Positions 1-8,403 of a stretch of DNA of 26,580 nt are shown in pieces. The stretch lies in contig DBXS01000014.1 in assembly GCA_002310055.1 (NCBI GenBank), positions 1 to 26,580 on the forward strand, read 5' to 3'. Position 1 is the stretch's first letter; each line of letters begins with the position of its first letter. The translations under genes were made by a program, and so were the position numbers. The notes beneath the pieces are model-generated. The model searched no databases. It was given only the letters and a program-made list of their open reading frames with translations, and was not told the origin of the DNA. The stretch is from Clostridiales bacterium UBA1206. Its GTDB lineage: Bacteria; Bacillota; Clostridia; Oscillospirales; CAG-382.

Positions 1-93
1 AGCGGTTAGAACAAGCTGAAAGAAAATAACCCACTATGACACTTTCTGTAATCGAAAGACGTCAGAGTGGGTTTGTTTCTTCTTTATGTTGCC
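1..93. repeat. 93-bp structured dispersed repeat, copy 1
   Basis: Matches 24516-24608 with 6 differences in 93 positions (7, 48, 51, 60, 65, 72 of this copy). The core 30-71 folds as a hairpin: CCCACT pairs with AGTGGG, TGAC with GTCA and CTTTC with GAAAG around a 7-nt loop. None of the differences breaks a stem pair: two are in the loop, one is in an internal mismatch, one restores a pair in the other copy, and two are outside the stem. On the minus strand the hairpin is followed by a T-rich run, so it could terminate the upstream minus-strand phosphoesterase gene. Similarity extends well beyond the hairpin, which argues for a dispersed element rather than a chance terminator. Confidence 0.8.
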
Positions 94-98
94 GCTTC

Positions 99-119
99 CT
101 CCCGAAATTTATTCGGGAG
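99..119. other. Stem-loop downstream of phosphoesterase gene
   Basis: CTCCCGAA (99-106) pairs perfectly with TTCGGGAG (112-119) around a 5-nt loop. On the plus strand it is followed by a T-rich stretch; on the minus strand it lacks a U run. It lies between the end of the minus-strand gene and the 93-bp repeat and may contribute to transcript 3' end formation. Confidence 0.5.
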
Positions 120-138
120 CGCTTTTCGTTTTGCGCCG

Positions 139-2352
139 TTATTCGACGTACGGATCGAATACCGTGTAATCTTTGACGATGGCTATTTCATCGAGATAGA
201 ACACGTTGCCGTCGTAATCGACGGTCTCGGAATAATCCCAGAACAGATATACGCCGAGCACCTGTTTGGAATGGTACGAACGGCCCGCGATTTCCGTACC
301 GGAACCGGTTTCGTTACGGTATGTGAAATCCTTTATGGGAAACGCCATCCAGCCTTTGAAGCCGTATACGTCGCTGTTCTGAACGTCGCCGAAGCAGCCG
401 TCGTTGCCGTGAGTATACTGCACCCAGGTGTCGCTGCCTTCGGCGAGATACCAGAAATACTGGTCGGTGCGGCCGTCTTCCTCATCGGTGGTGAAGAGCG
501 AGCCGTCGGGGGCCATAAGCCCGAAATTGGCTTTGCGGAATCCGACGTTTGTGAAATCCACCCACACGCGAAGATAGCCGAGATCGGGGAACGCCGTGCT
601 CCATTCGTTATCCGCGTTGGCTATGAGATACAGCCCCTGGTTATCGTTATTGGCGGCCCAGACCGCGAGGCAGGGGCTTTCTTCGTAACCGTGAGTGTCG
701 TCTATGCGGAAGCAGGAATCGAGAGAGCTTATGCCGTCCGCCCATTCGCCGCCGAAGATATCGCCGTCCGCTTTTCCGCCGTACGCCGGCGTGCCGTTCG
801 AACGCGTGACTTCGGACATATAGTCGAAGTTGGCGAAGGTGCCGAAGAAGTTGACGTCGAGCGTGCTGGAATATTCCACGTCGGGAGCTTTGAGCGTGTT
901 AAACGAGGCGCTTATAGGTTCGCCTTTTTTGCCGTAGCAATCGTACGGAGTGACCTTGACCGTGTATTCGGTCCCGTCCTCGAGCCCCTTGAGAACATAA
1001 GTAACGCTTTCGGCGAGAGGTTCAAAGTAGTATTCGGAGAAGCAGGCGAAATGCAGCGCCGTGCCGCTTGCATCGGTACAGTCGATATCGTAGGAATAGA
1101 TACATTCGCCGTCGTACGCCTGCGGTATGGAAAGTGTCGCCGTGTTTTCGGTGATGCCGCTTATTCCGATCCCGGCGCCTTCGCCGAAATACGGTTCATC
1201 CGCCTGAGACGCGCGGTCTGCGTAGCGGAAAAGCGAAGGGTCCTTGTTTGCGTCTATGTAATAGACCATAGTCTCGTCTTCGCCGTCCGTGTTGGAAGGC
1301 GTTTTGAAAAAGTCTTCGGTGAGTATGTCGAACGGCATTATCTTCACTCTGCCGTCGGCCGCTATCTCCACTATGTAGTATTGGGCGGCGCGGTCGGCTT
1401 CGGGCGGGATGGTGCCGTAGGTCATACCTGAAGTCATTTCGAAATACGAAAGCGTGCCGGTGCCCAACGCCGTGAATTTGCCCTGCCAGATAGAGGTCGG
1501 GTTATTTATAGGCCCGTGCGAGTGGCCCGAGAAATCTATGACCTGCGGGTATTTTTCGAGTACGCGCTTGATCGACGCCGAATTGGAGGCGTACCATTCG
1601 GACGACACGTAGACCGTGTCTTTGATATGGTGATGCTGGAAAACGATTATCGGCGTGTCGGGGCCGGATTCTTCGGCGGCTTTTTCGAGCTCCCGAGTGA
1701 GGTATTTGACCGAAGCGGACGAAAAGCCGTTTTCGTTTTCGGGCGAGATGCCGATGAAATGGATCCCGTTTATGACGATATGCTTATCGAGCGAATCGTC
1801 CATATTTTCGAGATACACGCTCGCGCCGCCTTCGTAAAGCTCGTGGTTGCCCATAACGCTTATTATCTGCGTTTCATCTTTTTTGCAGCGCGTGATCACG
1901 CTGTTTAGCGAATTGTACTCGAATTTGAGTCCGCGGTTGGTCAAGTCGCCGACCAGCACTACGGCGTCGAGCGTCTTATACGATCCGTCGGATTCCGCGT
2001 ATGCGTAGGCGGTCTTGAAAAGCTTTTCAAAGCGCTTTGCCGAAGCGTCGCTCGTATACGAGATATGCAGGTCCGAAGCGACGGCGAACCGTATGACCGG
2101 CACGAACGGCGTTTCGGGTTCCGGCTCGGATCCCGGTTCGGATCCCGGTTCGGATCCCAGCTCGGAGATTTCGGATTCGTCCGGCGTTTCTGCCGAAGAC
2201 GGCTCCTGCCGACTGTCGCTTTCGGACGCGGTCGCGGAAGACGGGGGCTCGTCGCCGGATGCTTCGGCGGGCTTTTCGGAGCACGCGCAAAGCAGCATCG
2301 CCGCGCTGAGGAAAACGCATAAGAGAGTGAAAAACGACCCGTGCTTTTTCAT
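139..2352 (-). CDS. Secreted calcineurin-like phosphoesterase lipoprotein with FN3-like domain
   Basis: 737 aa. The N-terminus is a lipoprotein signal with lipobox LCAC (Cys24), followed by an acidic Ser/Glu/Pro linker to about residue 82 containing SEPG repeats. Residues about 87-345 carry the metallophosphoesterase motifs in order: DLH (Asp94, His96), GDLTNRG (Asp136), GNHE (Asn169, His170), a QHHH block (240-242) and GHSHG (His277, His279), so the dimetal site looks complete. Residues about 395-487 resemble a fibronectin type III domain (ending YTVKVTPYD), and the last 240 residues look like a beta-sandwich, possibly carbohydrate binding. The RBS GGAGG lies just upstream of ATG. It is last in a unit with the YitT and Gfo/Idh genes (gaps 31 and 15 bp). 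The surface phosphoesterase role is firm at family level; the substrate is unknown. Confidence 0.9.
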   Translation of the reverse strand: MKKHGSFFTLLCVFLSAAMLLCACSEKPAEASGDEPPSSATASESDSRQEPSSAETPDESEISELGSEPGSEPGSEPEPETPFVPVIRFAVASDLHISYTSDASAKRFEKLFKTAYAYAESDGSYKTLDAVVLVGDLTNRGLKFEYNSLNSVITRCKKDETQIISVMGNHELYEGGASVYLENMDDSLDKHIVINGIHFIGISPENENGFSSASVKYLTRELEKAAEESGPDTPIIVFQHHHIKDTVYVSSEWYASNSASIKRVLEKYPQVIDFSGHSHGPINNPTSIWQGKFTALGTGTLSYFEMTSGMTYGTIPPEADRAAQYYIVEIAADGRVKIMPFDILTEDFFKTPSNTDGEDETMVYYIDANKDPSLFRYADRASQADEPYFGEGAGIGISGITENTATLSIPQAYDGECIYSYDIDCTDASGTALHFACFSEYYFEPLAESVTYVLKGLEDGTEYTVKVTPYDCYGKKGEPISASFNTLKAPDVEYSSTLDVNFFGTFANFDYMSEVTRSNGTPAYGGKADGDIFGGEWADGISSLDSCFRIDDTHGYEESPCLAVWAANNDNQGLYLIANADNEWSTAFPDLGYLRVWVDFTNVGFRKANFGLMAPDGSLFTTDEEDGRTDQYFWYLAEGSDTWVQYTHGNDGCFGDVQNSDVYGFKGWMAFPIKDFTYRNETGSGTEIAGRSYHSKQVLGVYLFWDYSETVDYDGNVFYLDEIAIVKDYTVFDPYVE
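2123..2158. repeat. 12-bp tandem repeat, three units, in lipoprotein linker
   Basis: Three consecutive 12-bp units of the type GGTTCGGATCCC encode the SEPG repeats in the linker of the phosphoesterase lipoprotein. The near-identical DNA suggests recent slippage expansion, so linker length may vary between strains. Confidence 0.8.
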
Positions 2353-2383
2353 TTTTACCTCCGATAAGGCAAAAGGATACAGA

Positions 2384-3268
2384 TCACTGCCTGAATCCTT
2401 TTCCGATTATTTCGCTTGTGTTGGTTATGAACATAAACGCGTGGGGATCGAGTTTTTTGACGCGGCGCTTGAGCACGAGCGCTTCGCTGCGCTTGCACGC
2501 CACCATTATGAGCTTTTTGTCTTCGTGCGTGAAGCCGCCCTGAGCGTCGGCGATAGTCACGCCGTGGTGAAGCTCGTTCATTATGAAGCCGGCGATGGCT
2601 TCGCTTTGAGTGGTGACGATGGTGAAGTATTTGCAGAGCGTGAGGTTTTCAATAAAGACGTCGACCGCCGTGGTCTTGATGATGAGTCCCATCAGCGAAA
2701 ACATACCCGTTTTGATATCGAACACGAAGAACGCCGCCGCGGTGATGACGCCGTCGGTGACGAGCAGCGCCTTGCCGATATCGAGATCGGTGTATTTGCG
2801 CAGTATCATAGCGGTTATGTCGGTGCCGCCGGTCGAAGCGCCCATATTGAACACCAATGACGAGCCCAGCGCCGAAAGGAGCATGGCGTACAGCAGTTCC
2901 AGAAACGGCTGGTCTGTGAGCGGCGCGGTCATAGGCACGAACTTTTCCAGAAGCACCATCGCTCCGGAAAAGAGCAGGCTGGAATAGACCGTTTTGATAC
3001 CGAACGAGTTGCCCACGAAGATGAATCCCAGTATGAGGAGCAGCACGTTGAGTATGAGCACCATAGTCGACGGCGTGACGACGGGGATGATACCGCCCAA
3101 AAGCAGCGATATGCCGCTGACTCCGCCGGTGGTGAAATTATTTGGGAACTTGAAGAAATACACCCCCGCGGCGAGCAGAAGCGTGCCGAGCGTGATGAGG
3201 GAGTATTCCGTTATGACTTTTCTTGCCGAAACGCGCGTTTTCGGACTTTCTTCCTGTATCTGCGACAA
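2384..3268 (-). CDS. YitT family membrane protein (DUF161 + DUF2179)
   Basis: 294 aa. About five or six membrane segments occupy residues 20-205, with the family's glycine-rich signatures TTGGVSGIS and STGGTDI. A soluble C-terminal DUF2179 domain follows (about 210-290, with KKLIMVACKRSE and DPHAFMFI). Members are ubiquitous in Bacillota; their transport or sensing function is not settled. The start is TTG at 3268, 15 bp after the oxidoreductase stop codon, with only a modest GCGGT ribosome site; no better in-frame ATG exists before the first membrane segment. It is probably cotranscribed with the flanking minus-strand genes. Confidence 0.9.
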   Translation of the reverse strand: MSQIQEESPKTRVSARKVITEYSLITLGTLLLAAGVYFFKFPNNFTTGGVSGISLLLGGIIPVVTPSTMVLILNVLLLILGFIFVGNSFGIKTVYSSLLFSGAMVLLEKFVPMTAPLTDQPFLELLYAMLLSALGSSLVFNMGASTGGTDITAMILRKYTDLDIGKALLVTDGVITAAAFFVFDIKTGMFSLMGLIIKTTAVDVFIENLTLCKYFTIVTTQSEAIAGFIMNELHHGVTIADAQGGFTHEDKKLIMVACKRSEALVLKRRVKKLDPHAFMFITNTSEIIGKGFRQ

Positions 3269-3283
3269 TTTTACCGCACTTCT

Positions 3284-4369
3284 TTACTTTTTGAATTTGA
3301 AAACGTGATCGAACGCGGGGTTCTGCCGGTGCGCTTCACGCGTGACGGCGATCTGCTGGCGGACCTGTTCGGGACGGACCTCGTGGGGAACGCCTTCGGT
3401 GAACAGGCGGTAGATCTGATCGTAATAGATGCGCACGGCGGCTATGAACGGCGCCTGAGGATCGCCGTCCCAGCTTTCTTCGTACCACTTGAGCGTTTCG
3501 CCGCAGTACGCCGGGAATTTTTCGGGCGTGGTGTAGTACGCGCCGGGCACGTTGTGCTGTTCGGGAGCTTCGGAGGGTTTGAAGTATTTCCAGTCGATAT
3601 GCGACATATTCCCTTTGAGGCTGCCGCACGAGCCTTCGAGCTTGTACGTATAAAGCGGGTACGCGTCGGCAGACGAGATCTCGAGGTCTATGACGGGCTT
3701 GCCGGGGTACGAAAGAATGAGTTTGCAGTAATCCTCGGCGTCGCCGAACACGTTGAGCGAATCCATACGGCAGAACACATCGGGCATTTTGTCGTACATA
3801 TCGAGTATGTTCAGCGCCTGATCGAGCGGATGGGGTCCGGTGTTAGCCAGAGCGCCGCCGTTGTTTTCGAGCAGGCACTGCCAGTCCCAGCGGCGGGCGT
3901 AACCGTTGAACTGGATGGATACCTGCGCTATGCGCCCGAGCACGCCGCTTGCGATTATCTCTTTGACTTTTAAGAAATACGCGGCGAAACGAGACTGCTG
4001 GAATATGAGCATCTTGCAGCCGTGCTTTTCGGCGGTGGCTTTGAGGATATCGAACTGTTCGACGGTGGGGACAAAGGGTTTTTCGGTAAGTACGTTGAAG
4101 CCGTGCTCGAACAGATCCTTTGTAATATCGTAATGAAGAAAGCTCGGCGTGGCGTTGACGACGAGGTCGATATCTTTTCTGCCCAGGATGTCGCGATAAT
4201 CCGCAAAGACATCGCAGCCGAACTCGCGCGCGGCACGTTCGCGGCGCTCGGGTATGGGGTCGACCACGGCGACCACTTTAAAGCGTTCGGTGTCGGACTT
4301 CAGGTGCAGGCCGTGGATGTCTCTTCCGCTTCTTCCCTGACCGAGAATAGCCAAATTGAGCTGTTTCAT
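3284..4369 (-). CDS. Gfo/Idh/MocA family NAD(P)-dependent oxidoreductase
   Basis: 361 aa. The Rossmann fold opens with LAILGQGRSG (GxGxxG). The family motif EKPF sits near residue 97 and the C-terminal domain has GGALANTGPHPLDQ, where Asp and His form the usual active-site region. Length is typical. Members oxidise or reduce sugar, inositol or related hydroxy substrates using a bound nicotinamide cofactor; the substrate here cannot be read from sequence. ATG at 4369 is chosen because the Rossmann strand begins at residue 4; longer frames to 4432 would add residues unlike the family and would run into the promoter. It is first gene of a three-gene minus-strand unit. Confidence 0.9.
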   Translation of the reverse strand: MKQLNLAILGQGRSGRDIHGLHLKSDTERFKVVAVVDPIPERRERAAREFGCDVFADYRDILGRKDIDLVVNATPSFLHYDITKDLFEHGFNVLTEKPFVPTVEQFDILKATAEKHGCKMLIFQQSRFAAYFLKVKEIIASGVLGRIAQVSIQFNGYARRWDWQCLLENNGGALANTGPHPLDQALNILDMYDKMPDVFCRMDSLNVFGDAEDYCKLILSYPGKPVIDLEISSADAYPLYTYKLEGSCGSLKGNMSHIDWKYFKPSEAPEQHNVPGAYYTTPEKFPAYCGETLKWYEESWDGDPQAPFIAAVRIYYDQIYRLFTEGVPHEVRPEQVRQQIAVTREAHRQNPAFDHVFKFKK

Positions 4370-4411
4370 AATAAATTCACTTTCGGTATGATTATTTGTT
4401 CGTCTGCAGTT

Positions 4412-4440
4412 ATTATAACGCACAAAACGCAAAAAGTAAA
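4412..4440 (-). promoter_or_regulatory. Probable sigma-A promoter for oxidoreductase operon
   Basis: Minus strand: TTTACT (4435-4440), 17-bp spacer, TATAAT (4412-4417). The -10 is perfect, the -35 matches four of six. The predicted transcript begins about 35 nt upstream of the ATG at 4369. Confidence 0.55.
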
Positions 4441-4443
4441 TAG

Positions 4444-5064
4444 CTATTTGCCTATGTCGGCGTATTTTACCGTAAAAACTTCGGGAAACGGCGAATCCGA
4501 AAGCACGCCCGATCCGAAACAGTACGCCGCGCCGCCGGGGACGAGATAAAACGCGCGCGGCGTGAAGCGCGAACGCACTTTGCGCCCGGCGCTCCTATGG
4601 AAGAACGACACGCCGGTTTCGCTTTTTTCGCTTATTTGCGCGCAGATATTTTCGTACGCCGCGGCGCGCTCGCGCGCGGAAAGAAACGCGCTTTCGGTCT
4701 CGAGCTTTCCGTCGGTCACATTCCATATTTGCGCGACGCGTATTACGGCGCCGCTCTTTTCGCCGTCGAAGAGGCGCGAATCGACGGTCACCGAGACGAA
4801 TTCTTCGCTTTGGAAAGCGACGCGCGCAGTCACTACCGCGCCGTACGGGCGGCCACTTTTGGATGCGCACGCGCGTTTGAGCAGCTTTTTGCGGCAGAAA
4901 GAATCGAACCGTAAGCGCAGTTCTTTATAAAACGCGTTCGCGTTCGCACCAAAGCCGCGGTCTTCGGAAAATTCCGGCAGAGAGACCGAACTTATTACGC
5001 GGATATTTCCGTTTGTATCGGGGTATTCGCGCCTTTCTTTGACCATTTTATAAGATATTTCCAT
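4444..5064 (-). CDS. DUF3298 (RsiV-like) domain protein, germination operon
   Basis: 206 aa from ATG 5064. There is no signal peptide or membrane segment. The order of features resembles DUF3298/RsiV-type proteins: an N-terminal helix with NANAFYKELRLRF, a central beta region with YGAVVTARVAF and VTVDSRLF, then AFYLVPGGAAYCFGSG near the C-terminus. A GTG at 5073 would add three residues; I prefer the ATG because a GGTG ribosome site sits 7 bp before it. It follows the small membrane protein by about 19 bp, so it is third in the gerA operon. The family name is moderately secure; function in germination is only guilt by association. Confidence 0.7.
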   Translation of the reverse strand: MEISYKMVKERREYPDTNGNIRVISSVSLPEFSEDRGFGANANAFYKELRLRFDSFCRKKLLKRACASKSGRPYGAVVTARVAFQSEEFVSVTVDSRLFDGEKSGAVIRVAQIWNVTDGKLETESAFLSARERAAAYENICAQISEKSETGVSFFHRSAGRKVRSRFTPRAFYLVPGGAAYCFGSGVLSDSPFPEVFTVKYADIGK

Positions 5065-5083
5065 TTCTTTCACCGGTTAGATT

Positions 5084-5659
5084 CTATGTGCGGCACGCAC
5101 ACGTTATTATTCCGCACAAAAACGCAAGCATAAGAAAAAACGCTCCCGAATAGGTGACGAGTTCGGCGCAGACTCCGCCGCAGACGCGCATAAGAAGCCC
5201 GACTCCCGCGCCGGCGAATGCGGATACCGCCGCGCGGACCGGGCGGGCTTTGAAAAGGTGCGCCGCACACGCGCCCGCGGCGAGCGCAAACGGCAGATGG
5301 TATATCTGCGCCGCGGGCATAGGCTCGCCGGGAAAGAACGGCATAATCAGGATAAACGGCAGCGACAAGGCGAAGAGTATCCTCCCGGCGCCGCAGGCTC
5401 CGCTTCTTCCGGCGGCGCACGCCGCTGCGGCAAAGGCCGCGAAAGTCAGGCAAAGACCGGCGTCGTACGAAGTATACAGAAAATGCATAAGCAATAGTTC
5501 CGCCGCGGCGTAAACGTACGCCGCGCCGCGCTTTGAGCCGGGAATGAGAGGAAACAGGGCCGCCGAAGCCATGAACGCGGCGGCGGCATACACGGCGTTT
5601 GCGCCCGAAAACGCCGAGACCGCCGCGGCGGAAGCGAGGGCGAGCGAATAATCGATCAC
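5084..5659 (-). CDS. Small polytopic membrane protein translationally coupled to gerA
   Basis: 191 aa, very Ala/Leu/Phe rich, with about six predicted membrane helices and no recognised family motif. The start is GTG at 5659: it overlaps the gerA stop codon as GTGA (5656-5659) and an AGGAGGG ribosome site lies about 8 bp upstream inside gerA. The frame stays open upstream to 6331 only as a shadow of gerA; that extension is arginine/histidine-rich and implausible. Its tight coupling to a GerA-type channel subunit suggests a partner subunit of the same membrane complex. By analogy, Bacillus SpoVAF works with a small membrane partner (FigP/YqhR), but I see no sequence evidence of homology. Confidence 0.8.
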   Translation of the reverse strand: MIDYSLALASAAAVSAFSGANAVYAAAAFMASAALFPLIPGSKRGAAYVYAAAELLLMHFLYTSYDAGLCLTFAAFAAAACAAGRSGACGAGRILFALSLPFILIMPFFPGEPMPAAQIYHLPFALAAGACAAHLFKARPVRAAVSAFAGAGVGLLMRVCGGVCAELVTYSGAFFLMLAFLCGIITCACRT

Positions 5660-7056
5660 AGGTCTTCCCTCCTGCCCAGCGTTTTTTGCGGCACGGCGAG
5701 CACGAAATCGAACATAAAATCGCGCCGGAACGGCATTATCCCGAGCAGATACGGCACGCCGAGCTCGCGCTTGGCGCACAGCACGCACAGTACCGCACCC
5801 GTCGCCGCCGCGATCCCCGCGAAACCCGCGGCGTAAGCCGCAAGCAGGAACAGCAGCCGCAGGAGCGACGTGGTGTTCATATACACCGGGACCACGAAAT
5901 TCGCCACCGCCGAGACCGCCACCGCGAGTATGACCGTCGTGGACGCGATCCCCGCCTGAGTAGCGGCGTCGCCTATGATGATAGAGCCCACTATGCCCAC
6001 CGCGTCGCCCACCGAGCGGGGCATACGCAGGCCGACTTCGCGCAGCATTTCGAAGACCAGAAGCATTATGAGCAGTTCCCAGAACAGCGGTATGGGGATC
6101 CCGCGCCGCAGTTTTTCCATAACTTCGTACAGTTCCGTGGGGATGAGCTCGTGGCGCGAATCCGACACTATGAGGAAAAGCGAGGGCAGATAGAGCGCCG
6201 TGAGCAGCGAGACGAAACGCAGAAGCCGCATAAACGTGGCGTAAAACGGCGAACGCAGATAATCTTCCGCCGACTGGAGCGATTCCATAAAGAGATACGG
6301 CGCGGTCAGCACGAACGGCGAGCCGTCGCATATCACGACCGCCCTCCCCGCAGCGAGCAGGCTCGCCGCCTTATCGACTTTTTCGGTATACCCGAACGAC
6401 GGAAAAAAACCGTATTTGTTCTTACGCAGCTTGGATTCCAAATTGCCGCTGTCGACTACGACGGAAAAATCGGCGGCCTGCAGTTTTTCGCGCAGTTTTT
6501 CGGCTATTCCCGCCGGTACGCGCCCGTTTACGTACAAAAGCGCCGCGCGCGTGTGCGTGACTTCGCCTTTTACGAACCGTTCGCATTTTAAGTCGGGCGT
6601 GCGGATGATTCGCCGGAGCAGGCTCACGTTTTTGTCCATATCCTCGACGAAGGCGGTCTGCGCTCCCTTGACGGTGATATCCGTTTCGGCTTTTGCCGCC
6701 GAGCGCCCGAAATAGGCGTCGGCGGAGCAGACCGCGCAGAGCAGTTTTTCGTTCTGCAGCGCCACGAACGCGCCGCCTTCGCAAAGCGAATCGAACACTT
6801 TCTGCGCGTCGGCCGTTTCTTCGTACGCCGCGGTCTGCAGGATATCGCCTATTGAAGTTATCTGCGCGACGTCGCTTGCGCTCATCAGCGGGCGCAGGAT
6901 CTTTTCGCTTATATAGTTCTTATCGGCAAGGCCGCTGATCGAGCATATCAGAGCGGATCCCCCTTTGAGCGCGACGCGCCGCACCGAAAGGTCGGCGCAC
7001 GATTCGAAACGTCCGCGCACTGCGCGTTCGGCGGAATCTATGTTTTCAAACGTCAT
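5656..7056 (-). CDS. GerA family spore germination protein (GerAA/SpoVAF type)
   Basis: 466 aa. The N-terminal soluble half (about 1-245) has the GerA-family pattern (RRIIRTPDLKCERF, VAYVNGRVP-like ALLYVNGRVP, LRKNKYGFFPSFGYTEKVDKAA, AVICDGSPFVLTAPYLF). The C-terminal half carries about five membrane helices with the family signature PIPLFWELLIM, LREVGLRMPRSVG and VGSIIIGDAATQAGI. GerA subunits form oligomeric germinant-gated channels in the spore inner membrane; SpoVAF is the paralogue linked to the SpoVA operon. No gerB or gerC homologue is adjacent, which is unusual. The ATG at 7056 is preceded by GGGTGAT. I see no clear sigma-A promoter upstream, consistent with forespore-specific transcription, though a sigma-G site was not identified either. 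Confidence 0.92.
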   Translation of the reverse strand: MTFENIDSAERAVRGRFESCADLSVRRVALKGGSALICSISGLADKNYISEKILRPLMSASDVAQITSIGDILQTAAYEETADAQKVFDSLCEGGAFVALQNEKLLCAVCSADAYFGRSAAKAETDITVKGAQTAFVEDMDKNVSLLRRIIRTPDLKCERFVKGEVTHTRAALLYVNGRVPAGIAEKLREKLQAADFSVVVDSGNLESKLRKNKYGFFPSFGYTEKVDKAASLLAAGRAVVICDGSPFVLTAPYLFMESLQSAEDYLRSPFYATFMRLLRFVSLLTALYLPSLFLIVSDSRHELIPTELYEVMEKLRRGIPIPLFWELLIMLLVFEMLREVGLRMPRSVGDAVGIVGSIIIGDAATQAGIASTTVILAVAVSAVANFVVPVYMNTTSLLRLLFLLAAYAAGFAGIAAATGAVLCVLCAKRELGVPYLLGIMPFRRDFMFDFVLAVPQKTLGRREDL

Positions 7057-7132
7057 TCACTTATCACCCGCAAGTTATTTTTTACCGCTTTAAAAAATAT
7101 ATTCCATTATAAAATTATTAACTTATTATCTA

Positions 7133-7160
7133 TTGACACGGATGATTTAGGTGGTATAAT
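7133..7160 (+). promoter_or_regulatory. Sigma-A promoter of surface-protein operon
   Basis: TTGACA (7133-7138), 16-bp spacer, TATAAT (7155-7160), inside the AT-rich divergent gap between gerA and the SGNH-like lipoprotein. The ATG is 38 bp beyond the -10. Confidence 0.8.
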
Positions 7161-7197
7161 ATAATTCGACAATATACAATTTTAGGATGGTCTTCGT

Positions 7198-8379
7198 ATG
7201 AAGCTTAGGATCTTTACAATAATACTTACCGTGCTCGTCATCTCAATGACTCTCGTCTCGTGCCTCGTCACGCTGCCGCTGAACAACTCTTCTTCGGAAA
7301 CCGATAAGAGCTCTTCGCCGGCGGAAAGTTCGGAGCCCGGAACGAGCGGCGACCCGGTATCCGTGCCCGAAGACAGCACGCCAGACACCTCGCCCGAGCA
7401 GTCGCCCGACCCCGCGTCGCAGGACGTAACGCACGAGGAAAGCAGCGAGCCGCCCGTGGAGGAGTCGTCGACGCCGCCTGTTGAGCAATCGTCCGAACCG
7501 CCCGTGGAGCAGTCGTCCGAACCCCCCGCTCCGGTATCCAAGGACCCGGTGGAAGAATCTTCGGAACACTCGCGCGAGCCGGTATCGCAGCCCGAGGAAT
7601 ACGACTATATCCCCGACGTGCCGGGACTTCCCTACACCTCGTACGAAGGTATGACCAAGAGCAAGCTCACGGCTTCGGAATACGACGCGTATTTCAAGGA
7701 TTCGATGTTCATAGGGCTTTCGATATTCGTGCATTTTTCCACCTTCAACGAGACCATGCTCACCAAATATCCCGGATTCTTGGGCAACACGATAATATTT
7801 GCGAGATCCAACTTTTCGGCGTACAACAACTTCAGGTATAAGCCCACCGACGAAGATTCGGTGCATCCCAAACTTAACGGCGTGAAGATGACCTGCGAAG
7901 ACGCTGTCAAGGTATCCGGCGTGAAGACCGTGTATCTTTCGATAATGGCGCTGAACGAGCTGGGCATTTACAAAAACGACTGCGTAAAGAAAACTTACGA
8001 CAGCACGGTCAAGCTCATAAACGCCATAAAAGCCAAGTCCCCTTCGGTAGAGATAGTCATACTGAGCAACACCTATATGGTGTACGATTTCAACAACTTT
8101 AAAAACTTAAACAACGGCAACATTTCGGCGCTGAACAATATGATGCTCGATTACTGCAACGAACACGGGATGGATTTCATCGACGTTTCGACCATGCTGA
8201 TGGACGGCAACGTGCTCGCCGACAAATACTGCCGCGACGCGCATTCCGGCAGCGGCTGCCATTTGAACAACGACGGCTTCGCCATCTGGACCTGCGTGTT
8301 CCGCAATTACGCGTATCTCAAACAGAAAGGGCTTTACGAAAACCCGCCGTTCATGCCCACCTACACCAAGAACAAATAA
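7198..8379 (+). CDS. SGNH/GDSL-hydrolase-like lipoprotein with degenerate catalytic site
   Basis: 393 aa. The signal peptide has lipobox LVSC (Cys22). Residues 28-135 are a Ser/Pro/Glu linker with PVEQSSEP repeats. The C-terminal domain from about 165 follows the SGNH fold: block I FIGLSI (Ser175 kept, the usual Asp before it is Leu174), block III ALNELG (Asn253 kept, Gly to Ala251), and block V GSGCHLNNDGFAIW (His355 kept, the Asp of the DxxH pair is Ser352). It is therefore recognisably SGNH-like but lacks the standard Asp. It may bind or modify cell-wall glycans, as many clostridial surface SGNH proteins do. It heads a three-gene operon with 24- and 18-bp gaps. Confidence 0.8.
   Translation: MKLRIFTIILTVLVISMTLVSCLVTLPLNNSSSETDKSSSPAESSEPGTSGDPVSVPEDSTPDTSPEQSPDPASQDVTHEESSEPPVEESSTPPVEQSSEPPVEQSSEPPAPVSKDPVEESSEHSREPVSQPEEYDYIPDVPGLPYTSYEGMTKSKLTASEYDAYFKDSMFIGLSIFVHFSTFNETMLTKYPGFLGNTIIFARSNFSAYNNFRYKPTDEDSVHPKLNGVKMTCEDAVKVSGVKTVYLSIMALNELGIYKNDCVKKTYDSTVKLINAIKAKSPSVEIVILSNTYMVYDFNNFKNLNNGNISALNNMMLDYCNEHGMDFIDVSTMLMDGNVLADKYCRDAHSGSGCHLNNDGFAIWTCVFRNYAYLKQKGLYENPPFMPTYTKNK
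7453..7524. repeat. 24-bp tandem repeat, three units, in SGNH lipoprotein linker
   Basis: Units at 7453-7476, 7477-7500 and 7501-7524 encode PVEESSTP, PVEQSSEP and PVEQSSEP. This is the surface-exposed spacer between the lipid anchor and the SGNH-like domain. Confidence 0.8.
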
Positions 8380-8403
8380 AGCATTTTGAAAAGAGGGACC
8401 GAT

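Noticed and set aside
67..1431. Long plus-strand open frame opposite the phosphoesterase gene
   Set aside because: It is antisense to a gene with clear domain motifs, overlaps the structured repeat at its start and shows no recognisable domain or ribosome site.
5660..6331. Long upstream extension of the small membrane protein frame
   Set aside because: It lies wholly within gerA, has an Arg/His-rich composition, and the GTG at 5659 has a proper ribosome site and stop-start overlap.
7057..7132. Sigma-G promoter for the gerA operon
   Set aside because: I looked for a sigma-G-like -35 and -10 pair on the minus strand and could not find one that fits with usual spacing; the AT-rich bases allow many weak matches.
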